From GCA-2709075 sp964492555 (GTDB lineage: Bacteria; Pseudomonadota; Alphaproteobacteria; MPNO01; UBA2964): a DNA stretch of 64,000 nt. Under the pieces are notes generated by a model that was not told where the DNA came from, made no database searches, and saw nothing but the letters and a program-made list of their open reading frames with translations. Below, in pieces: positions 8,754-17,373 of the stretch (its first letter is position 1; the number at the start of each line of letters is the position of its first letter). The DNA lies in the NCBI GenBank assembly GCA_964492555.1, contig CAZBKQ010000003.1, positions 79,987 through 143,986 of the forward strand, read 5' to 3'. The position numbers and the translations under genes are program-made.

Positions 8754-9617
8754 ATGTCCATTTCCACTATTCTTGCCTGTGTCAGCAGCGATGCGTACGC
8801 CGATACACTTTTAGAGGCTGTTCGCCGTGTCGGGGTCGGGTCAGCCGCCCATATCGAAGCGCTGCATGTCCGGGCTGACCCGCGGGGTCTTGTCCCCTAC
8901 ACCGGAGAAGGGATGGACGGCACCATGATCGAGGAAATCATGGATGTCACCGAAAAGGAAAGCGGCGAGCGCGCCGCGCGCGTTCGGCAGGCCTTTGATA
9001 AATTTTCCGCCGACCATGGAGACATCGCCGTGGACGGGGCGCCAGGTGGCGGCGCGACGATTTCCTGGCGCGAGGAAACCGGACGGGAAGACGAGGTCCT
9101 GTCGATCCGGGGGCGTCTTTTCGATCTGATCGCGGTCGGCCGGCCGGTAAAGGACAGCGCCCTTCCGTCACCGATCACACTTGAAGCCGCCCTTCTGGAT
9201 ACGGGACGGCCGGTCCTCATGGTGCCGCCTGAACTGCCCGCGGAAACCGGTCGCAATATCGCCATTGCCTGGGAAAGCAGTCCGGAAGCGACCCGGGCAA
9301 TTGCGAATTCGCTGCCGCTTCTCGCCGGCGCGGACAAGGTGACGTTGCTGGTCCGGAACCCGATGGAGCCACCCGAAATTCCGCCGGAAGAATGCGTCGC
9401 GCGCTTGGCCTGGTCGGGGATCAAGGCCGACATTGTTCAGTTCCGGGGTGACGCGGAGGAGGTCGGCGCTGCCTATCTGAACCGGTCAAAGGAAATCGGC
9501 GCGGATCTGTTGGTCAAGGGCGCCTATGCGCGGGCCCGGGTCCGTCAGATGATCCTTGGCGGACGCACCCGGCACATCATCGGCAACGCCGAAATACCCG
9601 TTTTCTTCAGCCGTTGA
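8754..9617 (+). CDS. Universal stress protein family protein
   Basis: This 287-residue protein looks like a tandem Usp protein. The N-terminal half starts ISTILACVSSDAYADTLLEAV and the C-terminal half (from about residue 163) has NIAIAWESSPEATRAIANSLPLL and ends in GGRTRHIIGNAEIPVFFSR, the usual closing motif of Usp domains. Usp proteins bind nucleotides or act in stress survival; a specific function cannot be assigned. It stands alone between pdxH and an SDR, with about 90 nt before it and 31 nt after, and may share a transcript with the SDR. Confidence 0.85.
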   Translation: MSISTILACVSSDAYADTLLEAVRRVGVGSAAHIEALHVRADPRGLVPYTGEGMDGTMIEEIMDVTEKESGERAARVRQAFDKFSADHGDIAVDGAPGGGATISWREETGREDEVLSIRGRLFDLIAVGRPVKDSALPSPITLEAALLDTGRPVLMVPPELPAETGRNIAIAWESSPEATRAIANSLPLLAGADKVTLLVRNPMEPPEIPPEECVARLAWSGIKADIVQFRGDAEEVGAAYLNRSKEIGADLLVKGAYARARVRQMILGGRTRHIIGNAEIPVFFSR

Positions 9618-9648
9618 CCGGCGCGCGCGGGGGGATCCCGTCTTAAAG

Positions 9649-10389
9649 ATGAATGCCGCAGTCAAAACCGCCGTCATCACGGGGGCGAGCCGGGGTATCG
9701 GCCTGGCGGTGGTGGAGCGTTTTACCCGGGATGGTTGGCGGGTAATTTCCTGTGCCCGCGGCGAGGCGCCGGCGGAATTCGCCGGAAATTCCCTGTGGAC
9801 TGATCATTTTTCCACCGACCTGTCGGACCGGGAGGCGGTTGATCAATTTGTCGAGCAGGCCGTCGCGGTTATCGGCGCGGGCGGGCTGGACGCGCTGGTC
9901 AATAACGCGGCGCAATCGCCCAAGGCCGAATATCACGAACGATTGGGGTGTCTGAATGGTGACCTCGATGGCTGGCGGACGGTATTCGAGCTTAATTTCT
10001 TTGCGCCGCTGACGCTGTCGCGCGGCTTTGCCGCCGCCCTTCATAAAAAGCGGGGGGCGATCGTTAATATCACCTCGATCGCCGGTCATGCCATCCACCC
10101 CTTCGCGGGCTCTGCCTATTCCACTTCGAAAGCGGCGCTGTCGTCCCTGACGCGGGAAATGGCGAACGAATTCGCCGAGCTTGGTATCCGGGTCAATGCG
10201 GTGGCACCCGGAGAAATCCGTACCGGCATGATCGGGCCGGAATATGAGGCGTTGGTTCCCCGGATCCCGCTTAACCGTATGGGCACGGCGGAGGAAGTGG
10301 CGTCGGTTATTTATCGTCTCTGTGATTCGGAATTCGGTTATGTGACCGGCAGCGAGGTCTTTGTCACGGGCGGCCAGCATCTCTTCTAG
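9649..10389 (+). CDS. Short-chain dehydrogenase/reductase
   Basis: This is a classical SDR of 246 residues. It has the NAD(P)-binding GASRGIG near the N terminus, NNAAQ in the core, catalytic Ser in NITSIAG, Tyr-x3-Lys in YSTSKAALSSL, and the C-terminal ending VTGSEVFVTGGQHLF. Substrate is not predictable from sequence. The ATG at 9649 is chosen because the upstream in-frame residues overlap the Usp gene and are not SDR-like. With the following esterase and MFS genes it forms a same-strand run that may be a small catabolic cassette. Confidence 0.88.
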   Translation: MNAAVKTAVITGASRGIGLAVVERFTRDGWRVISCARGEAPAEFAGNSLWTDHFSTDLSDREAVDQFVEQAVAVIGAGGLDALVNNAAQSPKAEYHERLGCLNGDLDGWRTVFELNFFAPLTLSRGFAAALHKKRGAIVNITSIAGHAIHPFAGSAYSTSKAALSSLTREMANEFAELGIRVNAVAPGEIRTGMIGPEYEALVPRIPLNRMGTAEEVASVIYRLCDSEFGYVTGSEVFVTGGQHLF

Positions 10390-10448
10390 CCGGGTTTGAC
10401 GCGCCCACCGTCACGCGGGAGACTGCGGTCTGTTCCAGGAGGCAGGGA

Positions 10449-11273
10449 ATGACGGACAGGGAATTTTCGATTGAAGACGTCCCGTATCTGACAGTCGACG
10501 GCATTGAGTTACAGCTCAGGATTTACCGGCCGGACGGCGGCACGCGGACATGGATGATGGAAACCCATGGCGGGGCGTGGGCGAATAATGACCGCACCAG
10601 CAACGCGGTGCTGCATGAGGCGGTGGCGAAAACCGGTGTCGGCGTTGTCGGGATCGATTTCCGCCTGTCGGATCAGGCCAAATTTCCCGGCCCGCTACAG
10701 GATATCAGTTACGCGATCCGCTGGTTCAAGGCGCATGCGGGCGATCTCGGCATAGAGATTGCGAAACTTGGCGGGCTCGGTACTTCGAGCGGCGGTCAAC
10801 AGATGGGGCTGATGGCGGTCAAACCGAACGATCTTGAATATTGCCTGCCCGCACCCGAACTGGGCGATGTTGATCCGTCGATCGAGTTCTTTGCCGCCTG
10901 CTGGCCAATCCTCGATCCGTTGGCGCGCTATCACATGGCCAGAGACGCGGGCAATGAGCGTCTGGTGAACAACCATCATAAATATTTTGAGGATGAGGCG
11001 GCGATGGAACGCGCCAATCCCTTCCGGGTACTTGAACGGGGAGAGGCAACGCATCTGCCGCCCGCGCTTATTCTCCAGGGAACGGCTGACAATAACGTCA
11101 ATCATGAATGGCAGGATCTGTTCGCGGAGACATACCGCGCGGCGGGTGGCGAATGCCTGGTGCATAAATTTCCCGATCAGCCGCACACTTTCGCGACCAA
11201 TAATCCGGATGATCCGCAGTCACTGGCCGCGATTGCCGCCTTGCGGGACTTTGTCCTCGCGCAGGCCGTATAA
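10449..11273 (+). CDS. Alpha/beta hydrolase, HSL/acetyl-esterase-like
   Basis: The 274-residue protein shows the oxyanion-hole motif HGGAW (about residue 39), the nucleophile elbow GTSSGG (about residue 117), an acid-containing segment ILQGTADNNVNHEW, and the catalytic His in FPDQPHTFAT. This is the hormone-sensitive-lipase/Aes subclass, which hydrolyses small esters or lactones. AGGAGGCAG precedes the ATG. The MFS gene follows after 15 nt, which suggests import and hydrolysis of an ester. No signal peptide is visible, so it is cytoplasmic. Confidence 0.85.
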   Translation: MTDREFSIEDVPYLTVDGIELQLRIYRPDGGTRTWMMETHGGAWANNDRTSNAVLHEAVAKTGVGVVGIDFRLSDQAKFPGPLQDISYAIRWFKAHAGDLGIEIAKLGGLGTSSGGQQMGLMAVKPNDLEYCLPAPELGDVDPSIEFFAACWPILDPLARYHMARDAGNERLVNNHHKYFEDEAAMERANPFRVLERGEATHLPPALILQGTADNNVNHEWQDLFAETYRAAGGECLVHKFPDQPHTFATNNPDDPQSLAAIAALRDFVLAQAV

Positions 11274-11288
11274 TAGGCGGCCATCAAT

Positions 11289-12536
11289 TTGACGGAACCC
11301 GCACGCGCGACCGCGAAGCAATCCGACGATCCCAGAGGCTGGATCGTTGTCGGGGCGCTGTTTCTGATGCTCTCGGTGGTTATCGCCGGACGCAGTTCTC
11401 TCGGGCTGATGATGCCGTTCTGGAAAGAGGATATGGGATGGAGCTACGGCGACATCTCGACCGCCGGCGCCGTGATGATGGTGGTTATGGCCGCGACCGC
11501 TCCGGCGGCCGGGCTCCTGATCGATCGATATGGGCCACGCATCATTTATGGCTTCGGTATGACGCTGATCGCCGTTGTCTTCATCCTGTGTTCCTATATG
11601 GATGCGCAGTGGCAGCTGATTGCGTGGTTCAGCATTCTGGGCGGCATCGGGTTCGCCGTTATTTCGCCCTCACTTGTCTCAGCGACGGTGGCCCAGTTTT
11701 TCGACCGGAAAATCGGGTTGGCGACCAGCATTGCCACAGCGGGCAGTACTGGGGGACAGCTCGCCTTGATGCCGCTGCTGGGATTTCTGGTCGTCGGAAT
11801 TTCCTGGCGGCCCAGCTTTGTCGTCGTCGGTTCGGTGATTCTCGCGACTCTGGTCGTTGTTCAGTTGCTGATAAGGGGCCGGCCGGCGCCCGGGCGCCAC
11901 GCGGGGGCAAAGCGAGCGGCCGGACCGGCGAAGACCGTGGTGGCGGGCCTGTTGCGGGATCGCACCTTCTGGCTTCTTTCCGGCGGATTTTTTATCTGTG
12001 GGTTTACGACTGTCGGCGTCGTCAAGGTCCACCTCATTCCCTATGCCGATCTCTGCGGTTTTCCTCCCCTCGAAGGTACCTTCGCTTACGGCGTGTTGTC
12101 GGGTTTCAGCCTTACCGGGATGCTGGTTTTCGGTCATTTGGCGGACCGATTCAACCGGCCGGTCCTGCTCGCCAGTATTTACTTCCTGCGTGCATTGACC
12201 TTTATCCTGTTGATGAATATCGCTGGCAGCGAAACGACGCTTTATCTCTTCGCCATCCTGTTTGGCCTGTTCGATTACGGCACTTTCCCCATTGTCGCGT
12301 CTCTGGTGGCGTCTCATATCGGCCGCCATGTCATGGGGATCAGCATGGGACTGATTTTCGCCAGCCATTCTCTGGGCGGCGCGCTCGGCACTTTTTTGGG
12401 CGGCTATCTGTTCGAACTTTTCAACCGGTATGACTGGGTATGGATCGTGTCGCTGGGCCTGGCCGTCATTGCGGGTTTGCTTAGCCTGATGATCCGGGAA
12501 GACCGGGGCGGGGCACCGGTGCCGCAGGCGGCCTGA
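11289..12536 (+). CDS. Major facilitator superfamily transporter
   Basis: This 415-residue inner-membrane carrier has about 12 hydrophobic segments in two six-helix halves separated by a basic loop (about residues 197-218, rich in Arg, Lys and Ala). The first half has the MFS motif LLIDRYGPR after helix 2, and the second half repeats it as HLADRFNRP. It resembles the monocarboxylate/oxalate-formate antiporter-like group, but substrate is unknown. The proposed start is a TTG at 11289 with AGGCGG upstream. It probably works with the esterase just before it. It is convergent with pssA, the stops being 2 nt apart. Confidence 0.85.
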   Translation: MTEPARATAKQSDDPRGWIVVGALFLMLSVVIAGRSSLGLMMPFWKEDMGWSYGDISTAGAVMMVVMAATAPAAGLLIDRYGPRIIYGFGMTLIAVVFILCSYMDAQWQLIAWFSILGGIGFAVISPSLVSATVAQFFDRKIGLATSIATAGSTGGQLALMPLLGFLVVGISWRPSFVVVGSVILATLVVVQLLIRGRPAPGRHAGAKRAAGPAKTVVAGLLRDRTFWLLSGGFFICGFTTVGVVKVHLIPYADLCGFPPLEGTFAYGVLSGFSLTGMLVFGHLADRFNRPVLLASIYFLRALTFILLMNIAGSETTLYLFAILFGLFDYGTFPIVASLVASHIGRHVMGISMGLIFASHSLGGALGTFLGGYLFELFNRYDWVWIVSLGLAVIAGLLSLMIREDRGGAPVPQAA

Positions 12537-12538
12537 TT

Positions 12539-13345
12539 TCAGTCTTCGCCCGGTGGCGGGACTATCTCCGAATTCTGTGCCGCTTCCTCGGCCTCCAACC
12601 GCCGGTAGGCCCGCACCGAAAAGGGCAGCGTGCAGCCATAGGCGACGATTATGGCGGTAAGGGTAAGCTGCGGTTCCGTGAACATTGCTGCCGCCAGGAA
12701 TGCGATCCCCGCCATTGATACCGTTACGAATTTTGACGGCACCCGCAGGCGCTTGAAAGACCAAGTGGGCAGCCGGCTGATCATAAGCAGGGCTACGGTC
12801 AGTGACCATGGTCCCGTAAGCCAGGGTGAGCCGAGCCATTGCCAGCCGGTTTCGGAAAACAGGATCAGCGGCAGGAGAAGGAGTCCCGCACCGGCCGGCG
12901 CGGGAACGCCGCTGAAATAACCGTTGGCCCATGCCGGCAGATCGTTCTCGGCGGACGCGACGTTAAATCGGGCAAGCCGCAGGACGCAGCATACCGGATA
13001 CAGAAGCGCGACTGCCCAGCCGATACCCCCGGCATCCTGTAACGACCAGATATAGACCATGATCACGGGCGCCACGCCGAAGGCGATCCCGTCTACCAGG
13101 GAATCAAGCTGCCCTCCGAATTCCGTGGGACCGCCCATCAGCCGCGCGATGCGGCCGTCCAGCGTATCGAGCAGCGCGGCGCCGGCGACCAGAAGGATGG
13201 CGATTTCCCAGCGCCCTTCCAGAGAGAACCGGATTGCGGTGAGCCCCGCGCAAAGCCCGAGCATGGTCAAGGCGTTGGGCAACAGCCGGTTTATATGGTC
13301 GCGTCTCAACCGTCTTCTGCGTGAACTTCGGGCCCGGCGCGCCAT
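12539..13345 (-). CDS. pssA: CDP-diacylglycerol--serine O-phosphatidyltransferase
   Basis: PssA makes phosphatidylserine from CDP-diacylglycerol and serine in the inner membrane. The CDP-alcohol phosphotransferase motif is complete, LDTLDGRIARLMGGPTEFGG followed by QLDSLVD, giving the D-G-x2-A-R-x8-G-x3-D-x3-D pattern. The N terminus is strongly basic (RRARSSRRRRLRR), then come several transmembrane helices; 268 residues. Its ATG shares one base with the stop codon of psd (TGATG), so the two steps to phosphatidylethanolamine are translationally coupled. Confidence 0.95.
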   Translation of the reverse strand: MARRARSSRRRRLRRDHINRLLPNALTMLGLCAGLTAIRFSLEGRWEIAILLVAGAALLDTLDGRIARLMGGPTEFGGQLDSLVDGIAFGVAPVIMVYIWSLQDAGGIGWAVALLYPVCCVLRLARFNVASAENDLPAWANGYFSGVPAPAGAGLLLLPLILFSETGWQWLGSPWLTGPWSLTVALLMISRLPTWSFKRLRVPSKFVTVSMAGIAFLAAAMFTEPQLTLTAIIVAYGCTLPFSVRAYRRLEAEEAAQNSEIVPPPGED

Positions 13346-14037
13346 CAGCGAATATCTCCCTTGCGGTCTTCGCCGCCCGGCTTCAACGTTGCGATCACGG
13401 TTTCCCCCGCAATTGCGCGTTGACCTTCGGCGACGAGTATTGTTGCCGTATTTTCCAGATAAACGTCAACGCGGCTGCCGAAACGGATCATGCCGAACCT
13501 CTCGCCCGCTTTCAGCTGGGCGCCGTCTTGCGTCCAGCTCACGATGCGCCGCGCGACCAGTCCGGCGATCTGAACCACCGCCAGTTCGCTGCCGTCGCTT
13601 GCCGCCAGCCTGATTGCCCGCCGCTCATTATCGACGCTGGCCTTGTCGAGAGAGGCGTTAAGAAATTTGCCCGGGCGGTAGGCGGAGAGAACGATCTCGC
13701 CATCGACCGGGCTGCGGTTCACATGGCAATCGAACACGTTCATGAAAACGCTGACCCGGCGCATCGGCTGGTCCGTCATGCCGAGTTCCGGTGGTGGTGG
13801 CGCGTCGGTGACGGACTGGATGACCCCATCCGCCGGGCTGATGACGAGTCCCTCTTCCACCGGGGTGACGCGGTCGGGGTCGCGGAAAAAATAAGCGCAC
13901 CAGAGCGTCAGGATGACGCCAACCCATCCGAGCAGCGTGCCCAGCCATCCGCCCAACGCGAAGAGAATCAGCGTTGCCGCCGCAAAGGCGGCGAGAAAAG
14001 GCCGGCCTTCCGGGTGAAGTTTTAACGAGGGCATCAT
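13345..14037 (-). CDS. psd: Phosphatidylserine decarboxylase proenzyme
   Basis: Psd decarboxylates phosphatidylserine to phosphatidylethanolamine. This is the short, archaetidylserine-type form (230 residues) with a hydrophobic N-terminal anchor. The self-processing site is the Gly-Ser of MIRFGSRVDVYL, where Ser becomes the pyruvoyl group. MNVFDCHVNRSP is also characteristic. The gene is the first of the psd-pssA pair. A 38-nt gap separates it from the SAM hydrolase gene upstream on the same strand. Confidence 0.95.
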   Translation of the reverse strand: MMPSLKLHPEGRPFLAAFAAATLILFALGGWLGTLLGWVGVILTLWCAYFFRDPDRVTPVEEGLVISPADGVIQSVTDAPPPPELGMTDQPMRRVSVFMNVFDCHVNRSPVDGEIVLSAYRPGKFLNASLDKASVDNERRAIRLAASDGSELAVVQIAGLVARRIVSWTQDGAQLKAGERFGMIRFGSRVDVYLENTATILVAEGQRAIAGETVIATLKPGGEDRKGDIR

Positions 14038-14075
14038 GCCTTTATCATCTGTTGTATGTCTCTCTTCAGGAAGCT

Positions 14076-14807
14076 TCAGGCGGGGCCTGACATAGAAACC
14101 GCCGTGCCGACCGAAAGCCCGAGCAAATCCGCACGGCCACGGTTTACAGCGATTTCAGCCAGCCCGTTCGCGTTTTCGTACCAGAAAGCCTCACCCTCCG
14201 CGACGTCGGAAAACACACGGGCGGGGCTGAAAAACCTGTCGCCTGCCTTCAACACCGCCTCGGGATGAAGCGCAGATGCCCGAAGCCCCGTCATCGCGTT
14301 GCCGAAATGATCAATATAGACAATGGCCGGCAAATCGTCAGGCCAGTCGGGCTTTCGTATGGTTTCCGGGTCGATCGGTTCACCTTCCGGAAAGCCGCCC
14401 GCGGCGATCTGAGCCGCGGTCGGGGCAAAAAGATCGCGCCCGTGAAAACTCGCCGAAAGGGTCTCGGGGCGCCATGTGATGCGCCAGGTCCGGACATCCC
14501 GTGCCCGCCGCATCGTCGCTTCGAAAAGCCCGTTATCGGGGCCGACAAACCATTTCCCGTCGGCGCGGATAATCAGGGGGTCGCGCGCGCCGCCCACCCC
14601 GGGATCGACAACTGCGACGAATATCGCACTGGTCGCGAACCCGGCCGCGTAGGCCGCCAACAGATAGGAACAGTATTGTGGTTCGAACGGCGGCGCATCG
14701 TGCATCAGATCGATCACCGGCACATTCGGGACGATCGCGGCAATCGCACCCTTGATTTGTCCCACATAGGGACCGGTCAACCCGAAATCTGTGAACAAGA
14801 CGATCAT
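14076..14807 (-). CDS. SAM hydrolase / S-adenosyl-L-methionine hydroxide adenosyltransferase family (DUF62)
   Basis: This 243-residue protein belongs to the DUF62 family, which splits S-adenosylmethionine with water to adenosine and methionine. Conserved features are FTDFGLTGPYVG at the N terminus with its active-site Asp, VVDPGVGGARDPL, WFVGPDNGLF in the middle, and IVYIDHFGNAMTG in the second domain. Halogenase relatives share the fold but have a longer N-terminal loop. Its biological purpose in bacteria is not clear. It lies between psd and the diguanylate cyclase gene on the same strand. Confidence 0.88.
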   Translation of the reverse strand: MIVLFTDFGLTGPYVGQIKGAIAAIVPNVPVIDLMHDAPPFEPQYCSYLLAAYAAGFATSAIFVAVVDPGVGGARDPLIIRADGKWFVGPDNGLFEATMRRARDVRTWRITWRPETLSASFHGRDLFAPTAAQIAAGGFPEGEPIDPETIRKPDWPDDLPAIVYIDHFGNAMTGLRASALHPEAVLKAGDRFFSPARVFSDVAEGEAFWYENANGLAEIAVNRGRADLLGLSVGTAVSMSGPA

Positions 14808-14884
14808 GGCGGCGATTATACCGCCGCGCGGTCGGTCAGGCTAATCCCGGGATCTCCGGTGGGCGGAGCAACCGGGGGTGCGGG

Positions 14885-15937
14885 TCAGGCCGATTTCTTG
14901 AGGTTTGGCATGACCCGGGAAGCGGTCACCCGGTTCCGCCCGTCATGTTTCGACTGATAAAGCAAAGCGTCGGCACGAGCGATCAGCGCATCCGGCGTTT
15001 CGCCGAAAACCAGCTCCGTCACCCCGAACGACATCGTGATGTTGCCCATGTCCCGCTTGCTGTCCTTACGTGAAAGCTTGCGGGCGGCCAAAGAGGCGCG
15101 CAAATTTTCCGCGACGGAGGCGGCACCGTTCATCGCGGTTTCGGGCAGGATAATGGCGAATTCCTCACCACCGAAACGCGCGGCGATGTCTCGGCCTTTC
15201 ACGCCGTCTTTCAGGGTTTGAGCGACCAGTTTGAGCACCTGGTCGCCGACCTGATGGCCGTATGTGTCATTGAACTTCTTGAAGTGATCGATATCCGCAA
15301 TCACAAGCGAGACCGGTGTTTTCTCCTTGCCTGCTTCGTCGATAAGCAATTCCAGCTTTTCGTCGAAGGCGCGGCGATTATAAATACCGGTTAACCGGTC
15401 GGTGAGCGCTTCCATCCGGGAATGTTGCAGCTGTTGCTGCATTTCGGCGATTTCCGCTCGGCTTTTCTCGACCTCGCTTTGCAGGTTCTGTATCTGGCTT
15501 TCCATGCTGGCGGTTTCCGCCGCCATTTCGGCAACCATGCTGGAAATTTCGGATTTGCTCTCGACCGCGCCCAGATTGCCCGAAAAATGCGCCAGCGCCT
15601 CGCCGTATTTTTCCGTGTCGGACCCGGCCGCCTTTAATGCTTCCTGAACCCGCTTTGTATTGGCCTCAAGCCGGGCGTTCATATCGGCTTGGGTGTTTTC
15701 ACCATAGCCGGCGCCGAGAAAACGCGTGTAAATGTCCCGATTGCGTTCCGGGGTGAATTTCATGCCGCGCGACTGCATGGCGTCGATCAGCCGCGAAAGG
15801 GCGGGATTTCGGCCCGAGAGATGGTCGAACCAGATGTGAAAATTCGTGGGGTTCGGTGCCACTTCGGCTTTCGACATATTGTCGAGCGATGTCTTGGCGA
15901 CAGTTTCGACTTTTTTCTGGTCCTCTGGGTAAATCAC
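14885..15937 (-). CDS. Diguanylate cyclase with an uncharacterised helical N-terminal domain
   Basis: The C-terminal half (about residues 185-345) is a GGDEF domain with the active signature RFGGEEFAIILPE and the DIDHFKKFNDTYGHQVGD metal/GTP-binding segment, so it should make cyclic di-GMP. The inhibitory I-site is degenerate: the expected Arg-x2-Asp before GGEEF reads KGRD. The first 110 residues are a soluble helical domain (NPTNFHIWFDHLSGRNPALS), followed by a coiled coil (about 125-180). No membrane segment is present. A GTG start at 15937 is used. The small unknown gene 49 nt upstream may be cotranscribed. Confidence 0.9.
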   Translation of the reverse strand: MIYPEDQKKVETVAKTSLDNMSKAEVAPNPTNFHIWFDHLSGRNPALSRLIDAMQSRGMKFTPERNRDIYTRFLGAGYGENTQADMNARLEANTKRVQEALKAAGSDTEKYGEALAHFSGNLGAVESKSEISSMVAEMAAETASMESQIQNLQSEVEKSRAEIAEMQQQLQHSRMEALTDRLTGIYNRRAFDEKLELLIDEAGKEKTPVSLVIADIDHFKKFNDTYGHQVGDQVLKLVAQTLKDGVKGRDIAARFGGEEFAIILPETAMNGAASVAENLRASLAARKLSRKDSKRDMGNITMSFGVTELVFGETPDALIARADALLYQSKHDGRNRVTASRVMPNLKKSA

Positions 15938-15986
15938 GCGCCAGCCCTTATGTTTTTATTTTCTCAGTCTGTATTCGATTTAGCGC

Positions 15987-16235
15987 CTAGCCGTCATAAG
16001 GCAGCACTTCTGTAATGGAGTTCTTGTTAAGAAGATGAATGATGTCGTTCTCGTCGACAAACGGGATGAATTGCGAGCCGCTATTCAACAGATCCTGAAT
16101 TCGGGCTGTCGCATCGACAAAAACATGGCCATTCAGGACGATGCCGTTATTCATCGTTACCTGGGCGAATTGGCGGATTTTGGGGATTTTGGGGACACCG
16201 TTATTCGGACGTGTCCAGGCACCATTGGATCGCAC
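15987..16235 (-). CDS. Small conserved-looking hypothetical protein
   Basis: This 82-residue protein is not one I can name. The pattern NNGIVLNGHVFVDATARIQD...FIPFVDENDIIHLLNKNSI suggests a small beta-rich domain, and resembles the short proteins with G-x-hhh-R-hxDLLN-x-FI-x-hhNKxxI layout (possibly DUF6812-like; from memory, not verified). The start is a GTG at 16235; an ATG at 16154 would keep the conserved-looking core only. It precedes the diguanylate cyclase on the same strand, so a link to that gene is possible but unproven. The 154-nt region between it and ribF holds no other feature I can identify. Confidence 0.6.
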   Translation of the reverse strand: MRSNGAWTRPNNGVPKIPKIRQFAQVTMNNGIVLNGHVFVDATARIQDLLNSGSQFIPFVDENDIIHLLNKNSITEVLPYDG

Positions 16236-16389
16236 GGCTGAAATTCCTTGTGGCAGTTCGGCGCTCAGGCCGCAATCGGGGACAGAATGAGGCGAAACCC
16301 TTAAATTCCGGTAAAGTTCACAAGAACCAGCCCACCTTTTCCACCGATTTCATTGACTTCCCCGCTGTCGCTGAGTAGAAGCCGCCACC

Positions 16390-17373
16390 ATGCAGATTCT
16401 GACATCATATAACGATGTGCCTGACGCGTTGACGGGCACCGCGGTCGCGCTCGGGAATTTCGACGGCGTGCATATCGGCCATCAGGCCGTAATCGGCGCC
16501 GCGAAAGAGATTGCGGACAAGGCGGGAACGCCCGCCGCCGTTTTGTCTTTCGCGCCCCATCCGCGCCGATTTTTCCGGCCGGATGATGCATATTTTGAGT
16601 TGACGCCCGGGGCTTCCAAGGCCCGTCCCATCGCGGAGCTCGGCGTCGGCGCGCTTTTTTCCATCCCGTTCGATGCGCATCTTGCCGGCATGCCGGCCCG
16701 GGATTTCGTCGAAACCGTACTGGTCGGGGGATTACAGGTTTCGCACATTATCGCGGGCTATGATTTCGTCTTTGGCAAGGGGCGTCAGGGAAATCTGGCG
16801 CTGCTTGAAAAGATGGGGAACAAGCATGGTTTCGGCACGACGGTTGTTGAGGCGGTGCATCCGGAGGATCCCGCGCTGCCGCCGGTGTCCTCGACCGCGA
16901 TCCGCAATCATCTCCGGGCAGGCAGAATTGCCGCCGCAGCGCGTTTGCTGGGCCGACCCTGGGAAATCGAAGGCACGGTCATGACCGGCGATCAGCGCGG
17001 ACGTCAGATCGGATTTCCCACCGCCAATGTCGATCCCGGCGATTACGTTAATCCGGCGCTCGGCGTCTATGCCTGCTGGGTCGCTGAATCAGAAGGGGCG
17101 GGTACGGAATGGCGCAAGGGCGTCGTCAATATCGGACGGCGGCCGACCTTTAACGGAGAAGGCGTCACGGTGGAGGCGCATCTGTTCGATTTCGAGGGCG
17201 ACCTCTATGGCAAGCTGATGCGGGTCGTGTTGGCGGGCTATATCCGGCCTGAAATGAAGTTCGACGGGATTGACGCGATCCGCGCCCAGATCGAAAAGGA
17301 CGGCGCCGCGGCGCGGACGATCCTTGACAGAACCGCCCCCGGTGATATTGACCCCGCCGGTGATAGCGAATGA
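16390..17373 (+). CDS. ribF: Bifunctional riboflavin kinase / FAD synthetase
   Basis: RibF phosphorylates riboflavin to FMN and adenylates FMN to FAD. The N-terminal nucleotidyltransferase domain has GNFDGVHIGHQAVI and the SSTAIRNHLRAG motif; the C-terminal flavokinase domain has RGRQIGFPTANV and VNIGRRPTF. The 327-residue length is normal. The stop codon overlaps the ileS start (ATGA), so the two are coupled. I looked for an FMN riboswitch in the 154-nt leader and found none. Confidence 0.96.
   Translation: MQILTSYNDVPDALTGTAVALGNFDGVHIGHQAVIGAAKEIADKAGTPAAVLSFAPHPRRFFRPDDAYFELTPGASKARPIAELGVGALFSIPFDAHLAGMPARDFVETVLVGGLQVSHIIAGYDFVFGKGRQGNLALLEKMGNKHGFGTTVVEAVHPEDPALPPVSSTAIRNHLRAGRIAAAARLLGRPWEIEGTVMTGDQRGRQIGFPTANVDPGDYVNPALGVYACWVAESEGAGTEWRKGVVNIGRRPTFNGEGVTVEAHLFDFEGDLYGKLMRVVLAGYIRPEMKFDGIDAIRAQIEKDGAAARTILDRTAPGDIDPAGDSE

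Noticed and set aside
16236..16389. FMN riboswitch upstream of ribF
   Set aside because: The conserved RFN-element blocks are not visible, and the region is too short and unstructured by eye.
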